This document shows, piece after piece, positions 33,216 to 42,741 of a DNA stretch of 47,240 bases. A program made the position numbers and the translations under genes. The stretch is taken from positions 1 to 47,240 of the forward strand of contig JARKPC010000281.1 of the NCBI GenBank assembly GCA_029975435.1, given 5' to 3'. Below the pieces are notes generated by a model. It did not search any database, was not told the DNA's origin, and saw only the letters and a program-made list of their open reading frames with translations. Position 1 is the first letter of the stretch, and each line of letters opens with the position of its first letter. The stretch is from Propionivibrio sp. (lineage in GTDB: Bacteria; Pseudomonadota; Gammaproteobacteria; Burkholderiales; Rhodocyclaceae).

Positions 33216-33908
33216 TCAGGGCGCCTGAAACACTCCGTCGCGCAGCGTGAGTATCCGGTCCGCGCGCGCCGCCAACCCTGGATCGTGAGTGACGATGACA
33301 AAACTCGTGCGGTGCGATCGGTTCAGCGACAGCATCAGTTCAAAAACATCCTCGGCCGTCTGTCGATCGAGGTTTCCGGTCGGCTCGTCGGCAAGCACGC
33401 AGGCCGGTTCCGTGACCAAAGCGCGGGCGATCGCTGCCCGCTGACGCTCCCCGCCGGAGAGTTCCGACGGCGTGTGATCAAGCCGATGCGACAGCCCGAC
33501 CTCGGCCAGCACGGCCGCCGCGCGGGCCTCCGCTTCGGCTTTGGGCATCCGCCGGATGAACAGCGGCATGGCCACGTTCTCCAAGGCCGTGAATTCCGGC
33601 AGCAAATGGTGGAACTGATAGACGAAGCCGAGATGCCGGTTGCGCATCTCGCCGCGCTCGGCATCGCCAATCTCTGCCAGATTACGTCCCATCAAGCGAA
33701 TAGAACCGGCGCTCGGACTATCCAGCCCGCCCAGCAGATGCAGCAGCGTGCTCTTGCCCGAGCCGGAAGCGCCGACGATCGACACGCGCTCACCGGCGGC
33801 GACCTCCAGATCGACCCCCGTCAGGACGCGAACTTCCGCCACCGCCCCTTCTCGATAGATTTTGGTCAGCCCCTGGCACGCCAGCACGATTTCCTTGTTC
33901 TCATTCAT
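33216..33908 (-). CDS. lolD: Lipoprotein-releasing ABC ATPase LolD
   Basis: This is the ATPase that drives LolC/E to release outer-membrane lipoproteins from the inner membrane to LolA. The 230-residue protein shows Walker [10 protein letters not shown], the LolD-typical [20 protein letters not shown] (Q loop), the signature [16 protein letters not shown], Walker [13 protein letters not shown] and the switch histidine in IVTHD. Its start overlaps the lolC stop by eight bases, so the two are co-translated. It is convergent with the 168-aa gene. Confidence 0.95.
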   Translation of the reverse strand: MNENKEIVLACQGLTKIYREGAVAEVRVLTGVDLEVAAGERVSIVGASGSGKSTLLHLLGGLDSPSAGSIRLMGRNLAEIGDAERGEMRNRHLGFVYQFHHLLPEFTALENVAMPLFIRRMPKAEAEARAAAVLAEVGLSHRLDHTPSELSGGERQRAAIARALVTEPACVLADEPTGNLDRQTAEDVFELMLSLNRSHRTSFVIVTHDPGLAARADRILTLRDGVFQAP

Positions 33909-35148
33909 AGCGCAGCGCCTCCGCCGGATTGACGCGCGACGCGCGCCAGCTCGGATAGAGCGTCGCCACTAGCGACAGCACGAACGACACGCCGGTGATG
34001 GTGATCACATCGCGCCACTGCAACTCCGACGGCAGGTTGGAGATGTAATAGACCTCTTTCGACATCAACTGGGTACCGAGCACCCTCTCGATGAACGGCA
34101 CCACCACATCGACGTTGAGCGCCAGCGTCACGCCGCCGACGATGCCCAGCCCCAGCCCGATGAAGCCGATCAGCGCGCCCTGCACCATGAAGACGGCCAT
34201 GATGCTGCGCGGGCTGGCGCCGAGCGTGCGCAGGATGGCGATGTCGGCCTGCTTGTCTGTCACCGCCATGACCAGCGTGGACACGATGTTGAACGCCGCC
34301 ACCGCGACGATCAGCGACAGGATGATGAACATCATGTTCTTCTCGATCTGCACGGCGCGGAAGAAGTTGGCATGGCTGCGCGTCCAGTCGCTGATGTATG
34401 CCGGCACCGTCAGGGTGTTGGCCAGCTGCCGCGCCACCCACGGCGCGCGGAACAGATCGTCGAGCTTGAGGCGTACACCGGACACCCGGTCCTCCATGCG
34501 GTAGAGCTTTTGCGCGTCTTCCAGACGGATCAGCGCCAGCCCGCTGTCGTACTCGAACATGCCGACCTCGAAAATGCCGCTGACGGTAAAGGTCTTCAGG
34601 CGCGGCACCACGCCGGCCGGCGTCACCACGCCCTGCGGTGCGATCACCGTCACCTTGTCGCCGGGAAACACGCCGAGCGCCCGCGCCAGTTCGCTGCCGA
34701 GCACGATGTTGAAGGCATCCGGCTGCAAGGATTCGAGCTTGCCTTCCTTGATGTGCGCGCGGAAATCGGCGACCTTTTCCTCCTCGTCCGGCAGGATGCC
34801 GCGCACCATGGCCCCGCGCACGGACTGACCGAACGAGAGCATGCCCTGCGCCTGCACATAAGGCGCGGCACCGAGGACCTGCGGCAACCTGGCCGATTCG
34901 CGCGCCACCTCCTCCCAGCCGGACATTTCGCCGTTCGCTCCGCTGATCTGCACGTGCGAGACAACCGCCAGGATGCGCCCGCGCAATTCGGTCTGGAAGC
35001 CGTTCATCACCGAAAGAACGACAATCAGCGCCGTGACGCCCAGCGCGATGCCGAGCATGGAAATCAGGGAGATGAAGGAGATGAAATGATTGCGCCGTTT
35101 CGCGCGCGTGTAGCGCAGGCCGATCATCAATTCGTAGGGAAGCGCCAA
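33901..35148 (-). CDS. lolC: Lipoprotein-releasing permease LolC/LolE
   Basis: This is the membrane subunit of the Lol exporter. The 415 residues have the FtsX/MacB plan: one N-terminal helix ([20 protein letters not shown] with [15 protein letters not shown] following), a large periplasmic domain and three C-terminal helices ending in NPAEALRYE. The family N-terminus ([20 protein letters not shown]) requires a TTG start at 35148; an ATG at 35127 would cut it short. Only one LolC/E-type gene is present next to lolD, so the complex may use a homodimer or a second copy elsewhere. Confidence 0.92.
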   Translation of the reverse strand: MALPYELMIGLRYTRAKRRNHFISFISLISMLGIALGVTALIVVLSVMNGFQTELRGRILAVVSHVQISGANGEMSGWEEVARESARLPQVLGAAPYVQAQGMLSFGQSVRGAMVRGILPDEEEKVADFRAHIKEGKLESLQPDAFNIVLGSELARALGVFPGDKVTVIAPQGVVTPAGVVPRLKTFTVSGIFEVGMFEYDSGLALIRLEDAQKLYRMEDRVSGVRLKLDDLFRAPWVARQLANTLTVPAYISDWTRSHANFFRAVQIEKNMMFIILSLIVAVAAFNIVSTLVMAVTDKQADIAILRTLGASPRSIMAVFMVQGALIGFIGLGLGIVGGVTLALNVDVVVPFIERVLGTQLMSKEVYYISNLPSELQWRDVITITGVSFVLSLVATLYPSWRASRVNPAEALRYE

Positions 35149-35243
35149 GGCCGATGTCCGAGATCGTGAAAGCCGCTATGGTACACGCACCATTCCAGAT
35201 CGGCTCAACCCATTGAAACATTGACCGACTCCCACGGCCGGAG

Positions 35244-36710
35244 TCACACCTCCGCCGGCCGGAATGCCTGGACCGGGCCGTTGACGTCGTCCGGGAACCA
35301 CAGGAAAGACCGGCTCGCCGGATCCCATGACAAACGGTTGAAGACCCACGAACGATGGCCGGGGGAACTCAGCGTGCCGGAGACGAAGGAATGCTGCGTC
35401 AGGGTCCATGTCCCGGACAGGTAGTGCGATTGCCTGGTCGCCCCGGCTGGAGGAGCCAGTCGCCAGTAACCGGGCGATTGATGCTCTCCGTTGACGCAAT
35501 AAAAGGATGCGTTCTCGGGGCAAAAACCCCATCCGATGCCCGTATTGTTCCCGGCGCTGTTCAACGGCCACGCTCTGGCGTCGACGGACAGCGTTGTAAG
35601 GGAGAATATGCCTTTGCCGACGACCGCATCGATATCCACCGCGCAGAAGACGAAGGTCTTGCCGTTGTAGTACGCCGCACGACCCGCCTGATCGCGAGCG
35701 AACGCTGCCACGAGCAGGCGCCCGGGGGGAAGCGCCAGCACGTTGCCGGCATCCGTACTGCCTTCCACGGCGTTGGACGCCACCTGCATCGGTCGCCAGG
35801 CGTCGGTGGAAAAATCGAACACCTTGAACTGTTGGCCGCCACCGTAATGAATGACGGTGCCTGTCTGTGCGTCGACGATCGTGCTTTGTGCCGTGGTGGA
35901 ACCTCTGAAGTTGGGCGGCTGGTTGGCCGTGCGCCGCCAGGTGGCCGTGTCGTGATCGAAAATGTGCGAACCGATGGAATGCGTTCCGCCCAAAACCCCG
36001 CTCGCCGAACCGAACTTGAACAGGCCGCCTTTGCCGTTGCCCATGATCGACGCCGGGACGTGGCCGAGCACGTTGCGCGTGTGTCCGGGAATCGGCTGGA
36101 TCTTGCCGGGACGCAGCCATGGACCTCGTCCGTATTGTGCCTCCCATCCGGGAGAATCCCCGTTGAGTTCTCCCCAGGAATAGTCGATCTCCCCGTTGGG
36201 GTAGAGACGATCGATCGCGCTCTGAGGAGGCGGTTCGGAGATTCCGCCGGCCGTCCTGACTCGCCCGTATCCATCGAACGGTAGCGGCGTATCCAGCCAC
36301 TTCCAGCGCAAGTCGTTGAGATCGAAGCAGAACGGCGCACAGACGTTGATCGAGGCGTGGCCTGCTCCGTAGTTCACCAGTTGGCGCGTGTCGGTATTCC
36401 AGCAGATACCCGAATACCCGTTGACGGAACCCCAATAGTATTCAGTCGCCTTGTAGGGCCCCTGCCGGGGCGCCTCCGGATTCCACGCCTGATATTTCGG
36501 GTCGATCTCCGCCAGCGTCGCCCCCGCCCCAAGCGGATGCATGCGCGGCGCATAGGAGACGTTGCGAATCTCGCCGGGCGCCGGCGCCCAAGCCGGCACG
36601 CCGCCCGTGGCGCCGGACGCCTTCCCGCGCACGGGGGCTGGAGCGGCCATCGCCAGGCCGCAATCACAAGCGGCGGCCACCAGGTACGACACAAACTCTC
36701 TGCGCTGCAT
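35244..36710 (-). CDS. Exported beta-propeller-like protein of unknown function
   Basis: A 488-residue protein with a short twin-arginine-like leader (QRREFVSYLVAAACDCGLAM). The mature part has repeated blades rich in Gly, Trp and Tyr, such as TEYYWGSVNGYSGICWNTDT, IFDHDTATWRR, KVFDFSTDAWRPM and GTWTLTQHSF, which resemble Kelch or galactose-oxidase-type propellers. No enzyme motif is recognised. It stands alone between lolC and the divergent 354-aa gene. Its composition is somewhat less GC-biased than the neighbours. A role in surface or periplasmic binding is only a guess. Confidence 0.68.
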   Translation of the reverse strand: MQRREFVSYLVAAACDCGLAMAAPAPVRGKASGATGGVPAWAPAPGEIRNVSYAPRMHPLGAGATLAEIDPKYQAWNPEAPRQGPYKATEYYWGSVNGYSGICWNTDTRQLVNYGAGHASINVCAPFCFDLNDLRWKWLDTPLPFDGYGRVRTAGGISEPPPQSAIDRLYPNGEIDYSWGELNGDSPGWEAQYGRGPWLRPGKIQPIPGHTRNVLGHVPASIMGNGKGGLFKFGSASGVLGGTHSIGSHIFDHDTATWRRTANQPPNFRGSTTAQSTIVDAQTGTVIHYGGGQQFKVFDFSTDAWRPMQVASNAVEGSTDAGNVLALPPGRLLVAAFARDQAGRAAYYNGKTFVFCAVDIDAVVGKGIFSLTTLSVDARAWPLNSAGNNTGIGWGFCPENASFYCVNGEHQSPGYWRLAPPAGATRQSHYLSGTWTLTQHSFVSGTLSSPGHRSWVFNRLSWDPASRSFLWFPDDVNGPVQAFRPAEV

Positions 36711-36861
36711 GGTTGGGCCCTGCGGGGTAGGACGTTTCAGATTAGCCTACATGGCGATTTCCCGCCAACGCAGCCGCATTTCGGGGAAAACTTGGGCAGA
36801 CATTCCGCTGTGGTAGACTTTTTCCCGGTATTCCCCGCCGTTTCCTGCATAGCAAGGCTGC

Positions 36862-37926
36862 ATGCCGATCACCCACCTCACCCTGCTCGTTCCCGAACTG
36901 CTCTGGCCCGAACCCGAAGACCGCGACGTTCTTGACGGCCTCGACTGCCCGGCGCTGACCACGCTGCTGGTGCGCAGCCGCCCTGCGCGGCGTCCGCCGC
37001 AATCGCCCGAAGCCACGCTGGCGGATTTGTTCGGCCACACCGAAAACGTCCCTTATGGCGCGTTCAGACGACTCGGCGAGCGCGACATGCCGGCCGCAAC
37101 GCAAGCCACGAGCTGGATCGCCGCCGACCCGGTGCATCTGCGCTTCCACCAGGAACGCCTGATTCTCGCCGGCGGCGCAACGCTGGGCATCACCGCGGAC
37201 GAGGCGGAAGTCCTCGCCGGGGAAATGAATCGGCACTTCGGCGACATAGGCCGCGCCCATGTCGCCGCCCCGGAACGCTGGTACCTGGAACTGTCCGGCG
37301 AATCCGTGTTGGCCGGTTTCATTCCGCCACCACTGTCGACCGTCACCGGGCGCAGCATCGAACGCCTGCTGCCGGAAATCATGCAGGATCGCGCCGTGCG
37401 CGGCCTACTCAACGAGATACAGACCTTCCTGCACGCCCATCCGGTCAATCAGCAACGCGAAGCCAAGGGCCTGTTGCCGATCAACAGCCTGTGGCTGTGG
37501 GGTGCGGGCAGTCTGCCGCCGCGCATCGAATCGGATTTCGACGGGGTATGGAGCACGCATCCGCTGGCCATCGGCCTTGCCCGTGCAGCCAGCGTGCCAA
37601 CGCACCCGGCGCCGGTCGATGCCGCTACCCTCTTCGCCCGCGCGGCGCCCGGCACACGCCAACTGGTAGAACTCGACGATCTGGCCGGCCCGGTTCAGTA
37701 CGAGAACGGCGAGGCTTACCGCCACGCCATCGCCAGCCTCGAACACCGCTGGTTCGCCCCACTGCAGGAAGCACTGGCGGCGGGCCGGATCAAGCAACTC
37801 CGCATCGAAGCCGCGACCGCGTATGCCACGCTGACCTGGGAAAGTGGTCGTAACGATCAATGGAAGATCTGGCGTCGCCCGCAACCCCTCATCGAAATTG
37901 CACAAAGACTGGCCAACTCCCCATGA
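36862..37926 (+). CDS. Conserved hypothetical protein upstream of recJ (phosphoglycerate-mutase-like)
   Basis: A 354-residue cytoplasmic protein. Its start (MPITHLTLLVPELLWP) and the segment PINSLWLWGAGSLPPRIESD resemble uncharacterised betaproteobacterial proteins annotated as cofactor-independent phosphoglycerate-mutase-like. The metal-binding residues of true mutases are not apparent, so the enzyme name is doubtful. ATG 36862 has an AAGG site. Its stop overlaps the recJ start (ATGA), which implies coupled translation with recJ. Confidence 0.6.
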   Translation: MPITHLTLLVPELLWPEPEDRDVLDGLDCPALTTLLVRSRPARRPPQSPEATLADLFGHTENVPYGAFRRLGERDMPAATQATSWIAADPVHLRFHQERLILAGGATLGITADEAEVLAGEMNRHFGDIGRAHVAAPERWYLELSGESVLAGFIPPPLSTVTGRSIERLLPEIMQDRAVRGLLNEIQTFLHAHPVNQQREAKGLLPINSLWLWGAGSLPPRIESDFDGVWSTHPLAIGLARAASVPTHPAPVDAATLFARAAPGTRQLVELDDLAGPVQYENGEAYRHAIASLEHRWFAPLQEALAAGRIKQLRIEAATAYATLTWESGRNDQWKIWRRPQPLIEIAQRLANSP

Positions 37927-39656
37927 CCCACCTAAAAACCCGCCGCGTCCCGCCGCGCGTGCAATGGCAGCTAGAACAACAGGGCGTGCATCCGCTGCTT
38001 GCCCGCATTTACGCCGCGCGAGGCATTCAGACCAGGAGCGAACTCGACTACGACCTCAAGGCACTGATCCCGCCCGCGCAACTGACCCATGCCGGCGAAG
38101 CCGCCGTGCTTCTGGCCGACGCCATCGAAGCGCAGGCGCGCATCCTCATCGTTGCAGACTACGACTGCGACGGCGCCACCGCCTGTGCCGTTGGCGTGCG
38201 CGCGCTGCGTGCCATGGCTGGCGACTCCGGAGCCGCCATCGACTACCTGGTGCCCAACCGCTTCACCTACGGCTATGGCCTTTCGCCGGAAATCGTCGAC
38301 CTCGCCGCCACGCTGAATCCCGACCTTCTGGTCACCGTCGATAACGGCATCGCCAGCATCGCCGGCGTCGCCCGCGCCAACGAGCTCGGCATCGCCACAC
38401 TGATCACCGACCACCACCTGCCGGCCGACGAACTACCCACCGCCGACTGCATCGTCAACCCCAACCAGCCCGGCTGCGACTTCCCGAGCAAGTGCATCGC
38501 CGGTGTCGGCGTCATGTTCTACGTCATGCTCGCGCTGCGCGCCGAACTGCGCGAGCGTGGCTGGTTCGCGCAGGAAACCGGCATCAAGGAACCCAACCTC
38601 GGCGCGCTGCTCGACCTCGTCGCCCTCGGCACAGTAGCGGACGTGGTCAGGCTCGACCGCAACAACCGCATCCTCGTCAACCAGGGGCTGAAGCGCATGC
38701 GCGAAGGGCGGATGAACCCCGGCATCCGCGCCCTGTTCCGCGCGGCCGGGCGCGATCCGGCCAAGGCCGGCAGCATGGACCTCGGTTTCATGATCGGCCC
38801 GCGTCTCAACGCTGCGGGGCGTCTGGCCGACATGTCGCTCGGCATCGAGGCGCTGATCACCGACGACGACGCGCGCGCCATCAACATCGCGCAGCAGCTC
38901 GATACCCTCAACCGCGAGCGCAAGGACATCGAGTCCGGCATGCAGGAACAGGCGCTCGTCCATCTCGAGTCGATCGACGATGCGGAAGGCCCGGCCATCG
39001 CCCTGTTCGACCCCGAGTGGCACCAGGGCGTGATCGGCATCCTCGCTTCGCGCATCAAGGACAAGCGCCACCGCCCCGTGTTCGCCTTCGCGCGCGGCGA
39101 CACGGAAACCGCCGATGGAGAAATCAAGGGCTCCGGCCGCTCGATCCCCGGCCTGCACCTGCGCGACGCGCTCGACCTCATATCGAAGCGCGCACCCGGC
39201 CTGCTCAAGCGCTTCGGCGGCCATGCCATGGCCGCCGGCGCGACAATCATGGAAGTGGACTTCGCCCGCTTCCGCGAACTGTTCGCCCAGATCGCCGATG
39301 AACTGCTCTCACCCGCCGACCTCACTCGGACGCTGGAAACCGACGGCAGCCTCGAAGCCAGCTATTTCTCCATCCAGACCGCCCGCCTGCTGGAAGACGA
39401 GGTCTGGGGCCAGGGTTTCCCGGCGCCATTGTTTGAAGACGAATTCGTCGTCGAGAACCAGCGCATCCTCAAGGAAAAACACCTCAAACTGCGCCTGCGC
39501 CGCGGAGAACTCCGCATCGACGCCATCCAGTTCAATTTCAGCGCATCCCCCGGCACCACCATCCGCGCCGCCTACCGGCTGGCAGTCAATGAGTACAACG
39601 GAGTGCAGTCGCCGCAGCTGATGATCGAGTACATACATAACCGTGACGCTTTATAA
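37923..39656 (+). CDS. recJ: Single-stranded-DNA exonuclease RecJ
   Basis: This 5'-3' single-strand DNA exonuclease acts in recombination and mismatch repair. The 577 residues show the DHH-family motifs IVADYDCDGATA, LVTVDNGIAS and LITDHHLPADELP. They also show IAGVGVMFYVMLALR, the DHHA1 domain with GRSIPGLHLRDALD and RFGGHAMAAGATI, and the C-terminal OB region. Start ATG 37923 overlaps the upstream stop by four bases; an in-frame ATG at 37860 lies within the neighbour gene and lacks homology. Confidence 0.95.
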   Translation: MTHLKTRRVPPRVQWQLEQQGVHPLLARIYAARGIQTRSELDYDLKALIPPAQLTHAGEAAVLLADAIEAQARILIVADYDCDGATACAVGVRALRAMAGDSGAAIDYLVPNRFTYGYGLSPEIVDLAATLNPDLLVTVDNGIASIAGVARANELGIATLITDHHLPADELPTADCIVNPNQPGCDFPSKCIAGVGVMFYVMLALRAELRERGWFAQETGIKEPNLGALLDLVALGTVADVVRLDRNNRILVNQGLKRMREGRMNPGIRALFRAAGRDPAKAGSMDLGFMIGPRLNAAGRLADMSLGIEALITDDDARAINIAQQLDTLNRERKDIESGMQEQALVHLESIDDAEGPAIALFDPEWHQGVIGILASRIKDKRHRPVFAFARGDTETADGEIKGSGRSIPGLHLRDALDLISKRAPGLLKRFGGHAMAAGATIMEVDFARFRELFAQIADELLSPADLTRTLETDGSLEASYFSIQTARLLEDEVWGQGFPAPLFEDEFVVENQRILKEKHLKLRLRRGELRIDAIQFNFSASPGTTIRAAYRLAVNEYNGVQSPQLMIEYIHNRDAL

Positions 39657-39824
39657 AACGGCGTTCGCCGGAGTTCCCCGCACTCACGGCGTCACAGCTC
39701 GGATTTCGGTTGATCGGCAATCAGGATGGCGATCTCCTCCATCGGTTCATTCGCTCCCATGAAGAAAATGCAGGGAAATACGTTCGTTCAAGGAATTGGT
39801 CGGAGATCATTGGCGTGATAAATT

Positions 39825-39839
39825 CGGGACGAAGTCCCG
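39825..39839. other. Short hairpin upstream of the NhaR-like gene
   Basis: CGGGAC-GAA-GTCCCG (39825-39839) is a perfect 6-bp stem with a 3-base loop, in the 219 bp between recJ and the LysR gene. It is followed by a T-rich stretch (ACTTTT), so it could end recJ transcripts. It could also sit in the leader of the LysR gene, which starts 36 bp later. Confidence 0.35.
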
Positions 39840-39875
39840 CTTCATCAACTTTTCCCGAAGAGTCACGACGCACCA

Positions 39876-40799
39876 ATGAACCTCAAGCACTTATTCTATT
39901 TCTGGAAAGTCGCAAAACTAGGTAGCGTTAGCCGCGCGGCGGAGGCCATTAATGTCACTCCGCAGACCTTGAGCGGGCAAATCCATCTGCTTGAGGAGAG
40001 TCTCGGGAAAGAACTGTTCTCCCGCAGGAAGCGCTCCCTGGTCCTTACCGAAACCGGCAGCATGGCCCTGAAGTATGCTGAAGAACTGTTTGCCTTGAGC
40101 GCCGAGCTCGAAGCCATGATCAAGAACCCACCCAAGGAACGCTCGATAGAGTTTCGCGTGGGCGTTTCGGACGCCGTGCCCAAGACGCTGGCTTTCCAAT
40201 TGCTGAAACCGGCAAACGAAGCCGTGGAGGGAGTGAGCTTTTCGTGCCGGGAATGGCGGCTTGACAGGCTGTTGACCGAATTATCCATTCACCACCTCGA
40301 CCTCGTGATTTCGGACAAACCGATTCCCCCGTCGATCAGTGTACGTGCCTACAATCACCGCCTGCTTGAATCCGGGATAACCTTCCTGGTTGAAAAAAGC
40401 CTCGTATACGATGCGCTTCCCCCATTCCCGGCATGTCTCGGGGTATTGCCTCTCCTGCTTCCAGGAGAGGATTCCGCCATCCGTACCAGCATCGATCTCT
40501 GGCTCGAAAGAAAACATATCCATCCCAGGATTGTCGGAGAGTTCGACGACTGTGCGCTGATGACAACCTTCGGAAGCGCCCGGATGGGCGCTTTTCCGAT
40601 CCCCTCAGTGGTCGAAAAGGACTACACGGGTTCAGGGGCCTTCAAGGTGCTGGGCCGAACCAATCAGGTTCGAGCGACTTACTATGCCATTTCGGTGGAA
40701 CGACGCCTTACCCATCCCTGCGTCGTTGCCATTACGAAATCCGCGCAACGCTTTTCGAAGGAAACACCCCGGGCGGGCGACGCCGCTGACACCTTCTGA
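39876..40799 (+). CDS. NhaR-like LysR-family regulator
   Basis: A 307-residue LysR protein. The winged helix (MNLKHLFYFWKVAKLGSVSR, AAEAINVTPQTLSGQIHLLE) and the effector domain (DLVISDKPIPPSISVRAYNH; FDDCALMTTFGSARMGAFPI) are close in form to NhaR, the sodium-responsive activator of the nhaA antiporter gene. Here it is convergent with a sodium-pumping decarboxylase beta subunit rather than next to nhaA. A LysR-type dyad upstream of that unit (42742-42764) is a plausible target. Sodium sensing is an inference from family and context. Confidence 0.8.
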   Translation: MNLKHLFYFWKVAKLGSVSRAAEAINVTPQTLSGQIHLLEESLGKELFSRRKRSLVLTETGSMALKYAEELFALSAELEAMIKNPPKERSIEFRVGVSDAVPKTLAFQLLKPANEAVEGVSFSCREWRLDRLLTELSIHHLDLVISDKPIPPSISVRAYNHRLLESGITFLVEKSLVYDALPPFPACLGVLPLLLPGEDSAIRTSIDLWLERKHIHPRIVGEFDDCALMTTFGSARMGAFPIPSVVEKDYTGSGAFKVLGRTNQVRATYYAISVERRLTHPCVVAITKSAQRFSKETPRAGDAADTF

Positions 40800-40800
40800 G

Positions 40801-40857
40801 CCCGCGTGTCACTGCAACAACGACAGGAAGCTTGCGCCAATCCTGAAAACACGCGGG
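40801..40857. terminator. Structured inverted repeat between convergent genes
   Basis: CCCGCGTGT (40801-40809) pairs with ACACGCGGG (40849-40857), and inside it CAGGA (40824-40828) pairs with TCCTG (40841-40845). The nested fold starts one base after the NhaR-like stop and ends 12 bp before the beta-subunit stop. It may act as a two-way, non-canonical terminator; no long T run is present. Confidence 0.4.
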
Positions 40858-40869
40858 ACTCTCGGCCAA

Positions 40870-42030
40870 TTACCCTAGCCGCGAAATGAAGTATCCGGCA
40901 CACACTGCCGTTCCTATTACTCCGGCAACGTTCGGTCCCATCGCGTGCATCAGCAGGAAATTCTTCTTGTCGTACTCCGCACCAACGACCTGAGACACCC
41001 GCGCAGCCATTGGCACAGCGGAGACCCCCGCGGACCCGATCAGGGGGTTGATGGGATTGGAGGGAGAAAGCTTGTTCATCAGCTTGGCCAGGAGAACACC
41101 AGAGGCAGTCGACACAGCGAAGGCCAGGACGCCGATTGCGATAATCAGCAGCGTCTTGCTCTGCAGGAAGCTCCCCGCGTCCATCGTCAGCCCCACCGAG
41201 GCTCCCAGAAAGATGGTCACGATATTGATGATCTCGTTCTGGCAAACCTTGGTCAAACGCTCCACCACCCCCGATTCGCGCATGATGTTGCCAAGCATCA
41301 GCATGGCGATCAGCGCCGACGCCGCCGGCACAACCAGGATCACGACGACCATCACGGCAATCGAAAACGCGATGCGCTCAAACTTACCCACGGAACGTAA
41401 CGTCTTCATGCGAATCCGCCGCTCAGCATCGTTCGTGAAAAGCTTCATGATCGGCGGCTGAATCAGCGGCACGAGAGACATGTAGGTGTAGGCTGCAACC
41501 GCAATCGGCCCGATCAAATGCGGTGCCAGCTTGTTGGCTGTAAAAATCGATGTTGGGCCATCCGCCCCGCCAATGATACCGATGGATGCTGCTTCACCAG
41601 GGGTAAACACGCCACTTATGACAGCCACAAACATTGTCGCAAAAATTCCCGCCTGAGCGGCCGCTCCCAGGAGCAGGGTCCGAGGATTCGCTATGAGAGG
41701 GCCGAAATCAGTCAACGCCCCCACCCCCAGAAAGATGATCGGCGGAAACAACTCGAGGTGAATGCCTTGGGAAATGTAGTAGAACAGCCCTCCCGGAACA
41801 TTGACCAGGTTGTCTATGTAGGGCTCGTTCAGTACGCCCATGGTCGGGATGTTGGCCAGCAATGCTCCGAACGCGATCGGCAGCAGCAACAAAGGCTCAT
41901 ACTGCTTCACAATGGCCATGTAGAAAAGAACCGCACAGACGGCCCACATCACCACCATGCCGCCGGTAACCTGCGAGAACCCGGTGGATGTCGTCATCAC
42001 AATGATGAACTGCTCGATAATTCCAGACAT
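40870..42030 (-). CDS. Sodium-translocating decarboxylase beta subunit (OadB/GcdB-like)
   Basis: This is an inner-membrane subunit which, in known complexes, couples decarboxylation of a carboxybiotin to sodium export. The 386 residues contain about 10-11 hydrophobic segments and the family motifs PIAFGALLANIP, FLGVGALTDFGPLIANP, GIIGGADGPTSIF (with the key aspartate) and GSAGVSAVPMAARVSQ. The ATG at 42030 has GAGGAG four bases upstream. No alpha (biotin carboxyltransferase) or gamma subunit gene is in the window. The gene follows a TRAP small permease gene on the same strand, an unusual pairing. Confidence 0.88.
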   Translation of the reverse strand: MSGIIEQFIIVMTTSTGFSQVTGGMVVMWAVCAVLFYMAIVKQYEPLLLLPIAFGALLANIPTMGVLNEPYIDNLVNVPGGLFYYISQGIHLELFPPIIFLGVGALTDFGPLIANPRTLLLGAAAQAGIFATMFVAVISGVFTPGEAASIGIIGGADGPTSIFTANKLAPHLIGPIAVAAYTYMSLVPLIQPPIMKLFTNDAERRIRMKTLRSVGKFERIAFSIAVMVVVILVVPAASALIAMLMLGNIMRESGVVERLTKVCQNEIINIVTIFLGASVGLTMDAGSFLQSKTLLIIAIGVLAFAVSTASGVLLAKLMNKLSPSNPINPLIGSAGVSAVPMAARVSQVVGAEYDKKNFLLMHAMGPNVAGVIGTAVCAGYFISRLG

Positions 42031-42156
42031 ACGCTCCTCTTTATAGTTTTCGTGGTTGGTTCAGGGAATTTGCCTTGCGCTGTCCCCGGATGGCCTTGCC
42101 GGCATGCCCGACGCGTCCGTAATCCGTCGCACGCGACTCCCTCTCAGACGCACCGC

Positions 42157-42702
42157 TTAGTGCCGCGTGGGATCTTCAATCTTGTGCGCCGCCGCTTCGG
42201 CCAGCGCTTTATCCGCTTCGGAGCTGATCGTTTGGGTAACCCGCCCGGTGACGATGCCGTAAAGATCCCCGATTAGGATCAGAATGGCGATCGAACTGAA
42301 AAGGACGCCAACCCCGTAAAGCGCCGCCAGCGAGAGCCCCGAAGCCGGCGCCATGTTGCCGAGATTGATTCCCGCCTGCAGCCAGCTTCCGTGCAGAAAG
42401 AGAACCATGATTGCGATCATCACCAGATGGGCAATCGACAGCAGGACACGTTGCCCCGCGGCAGGAAACATCTTGAGAAACCCGTCAAAACCGAGATGTC
42501 CGTGTTCGCGCAGCGCTATCAGCCCGGCGGTATAAGTCATCCAGGTCAGGCACCAGGACGAGAGCTCTTCCGAAACCGTGATGCCTTGGTTGAAGAAGTA
42601 ACGCAGAACGACGTTTCCGAAAACCATGACCAACATTGCGACGAGAAGAATCGCAGCACAGATTTTCAGCAGGGTGAACAACATATCGGCAAGCCTGATC
42701 AC
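42157..42702 (-). CDS. TRAP transporter small permease (DctQ family)
   Basis: A four-helix membrane protein of 181 residues, with LFTLLKICAAILLVAMLVMV, the DctQ-typical VVLRYFFNQGITVSEELSSW, ALREHGHLGFDGFLKMFPA and two further helices. The GTG start at 42702 has a GAGGAGG site six bases upstream; an upstream GTG at 42735 is less likely. In TRAP systems DctQ partners the large permease DctM and a DctP binding protein, but neither is nearby. The next gene downstream (126 bp) encodes an OadB-like membrane protein instead. Confidence 0.85.
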   Translation of the reverse strand: MIRLADMLFTLLKICAAILLVAMLVMVFGNVVLRYFFNQGITVSEELSSWCLTWMTYTAGLIALREHGHLGFDGFLKMFPAAGQRVLLSIAHLVMIAIMVLFLHGSWLQAGINLGNMAPASGLSLAALYGVGVLFSSIAILILIGDLYGIVTGRVTQTISSEADKALAEAAAHKIEDPTRH

Positions 42703-42741
42703 TGACGCCTCCTCGATCACACGCAATCTATCCACATGACG

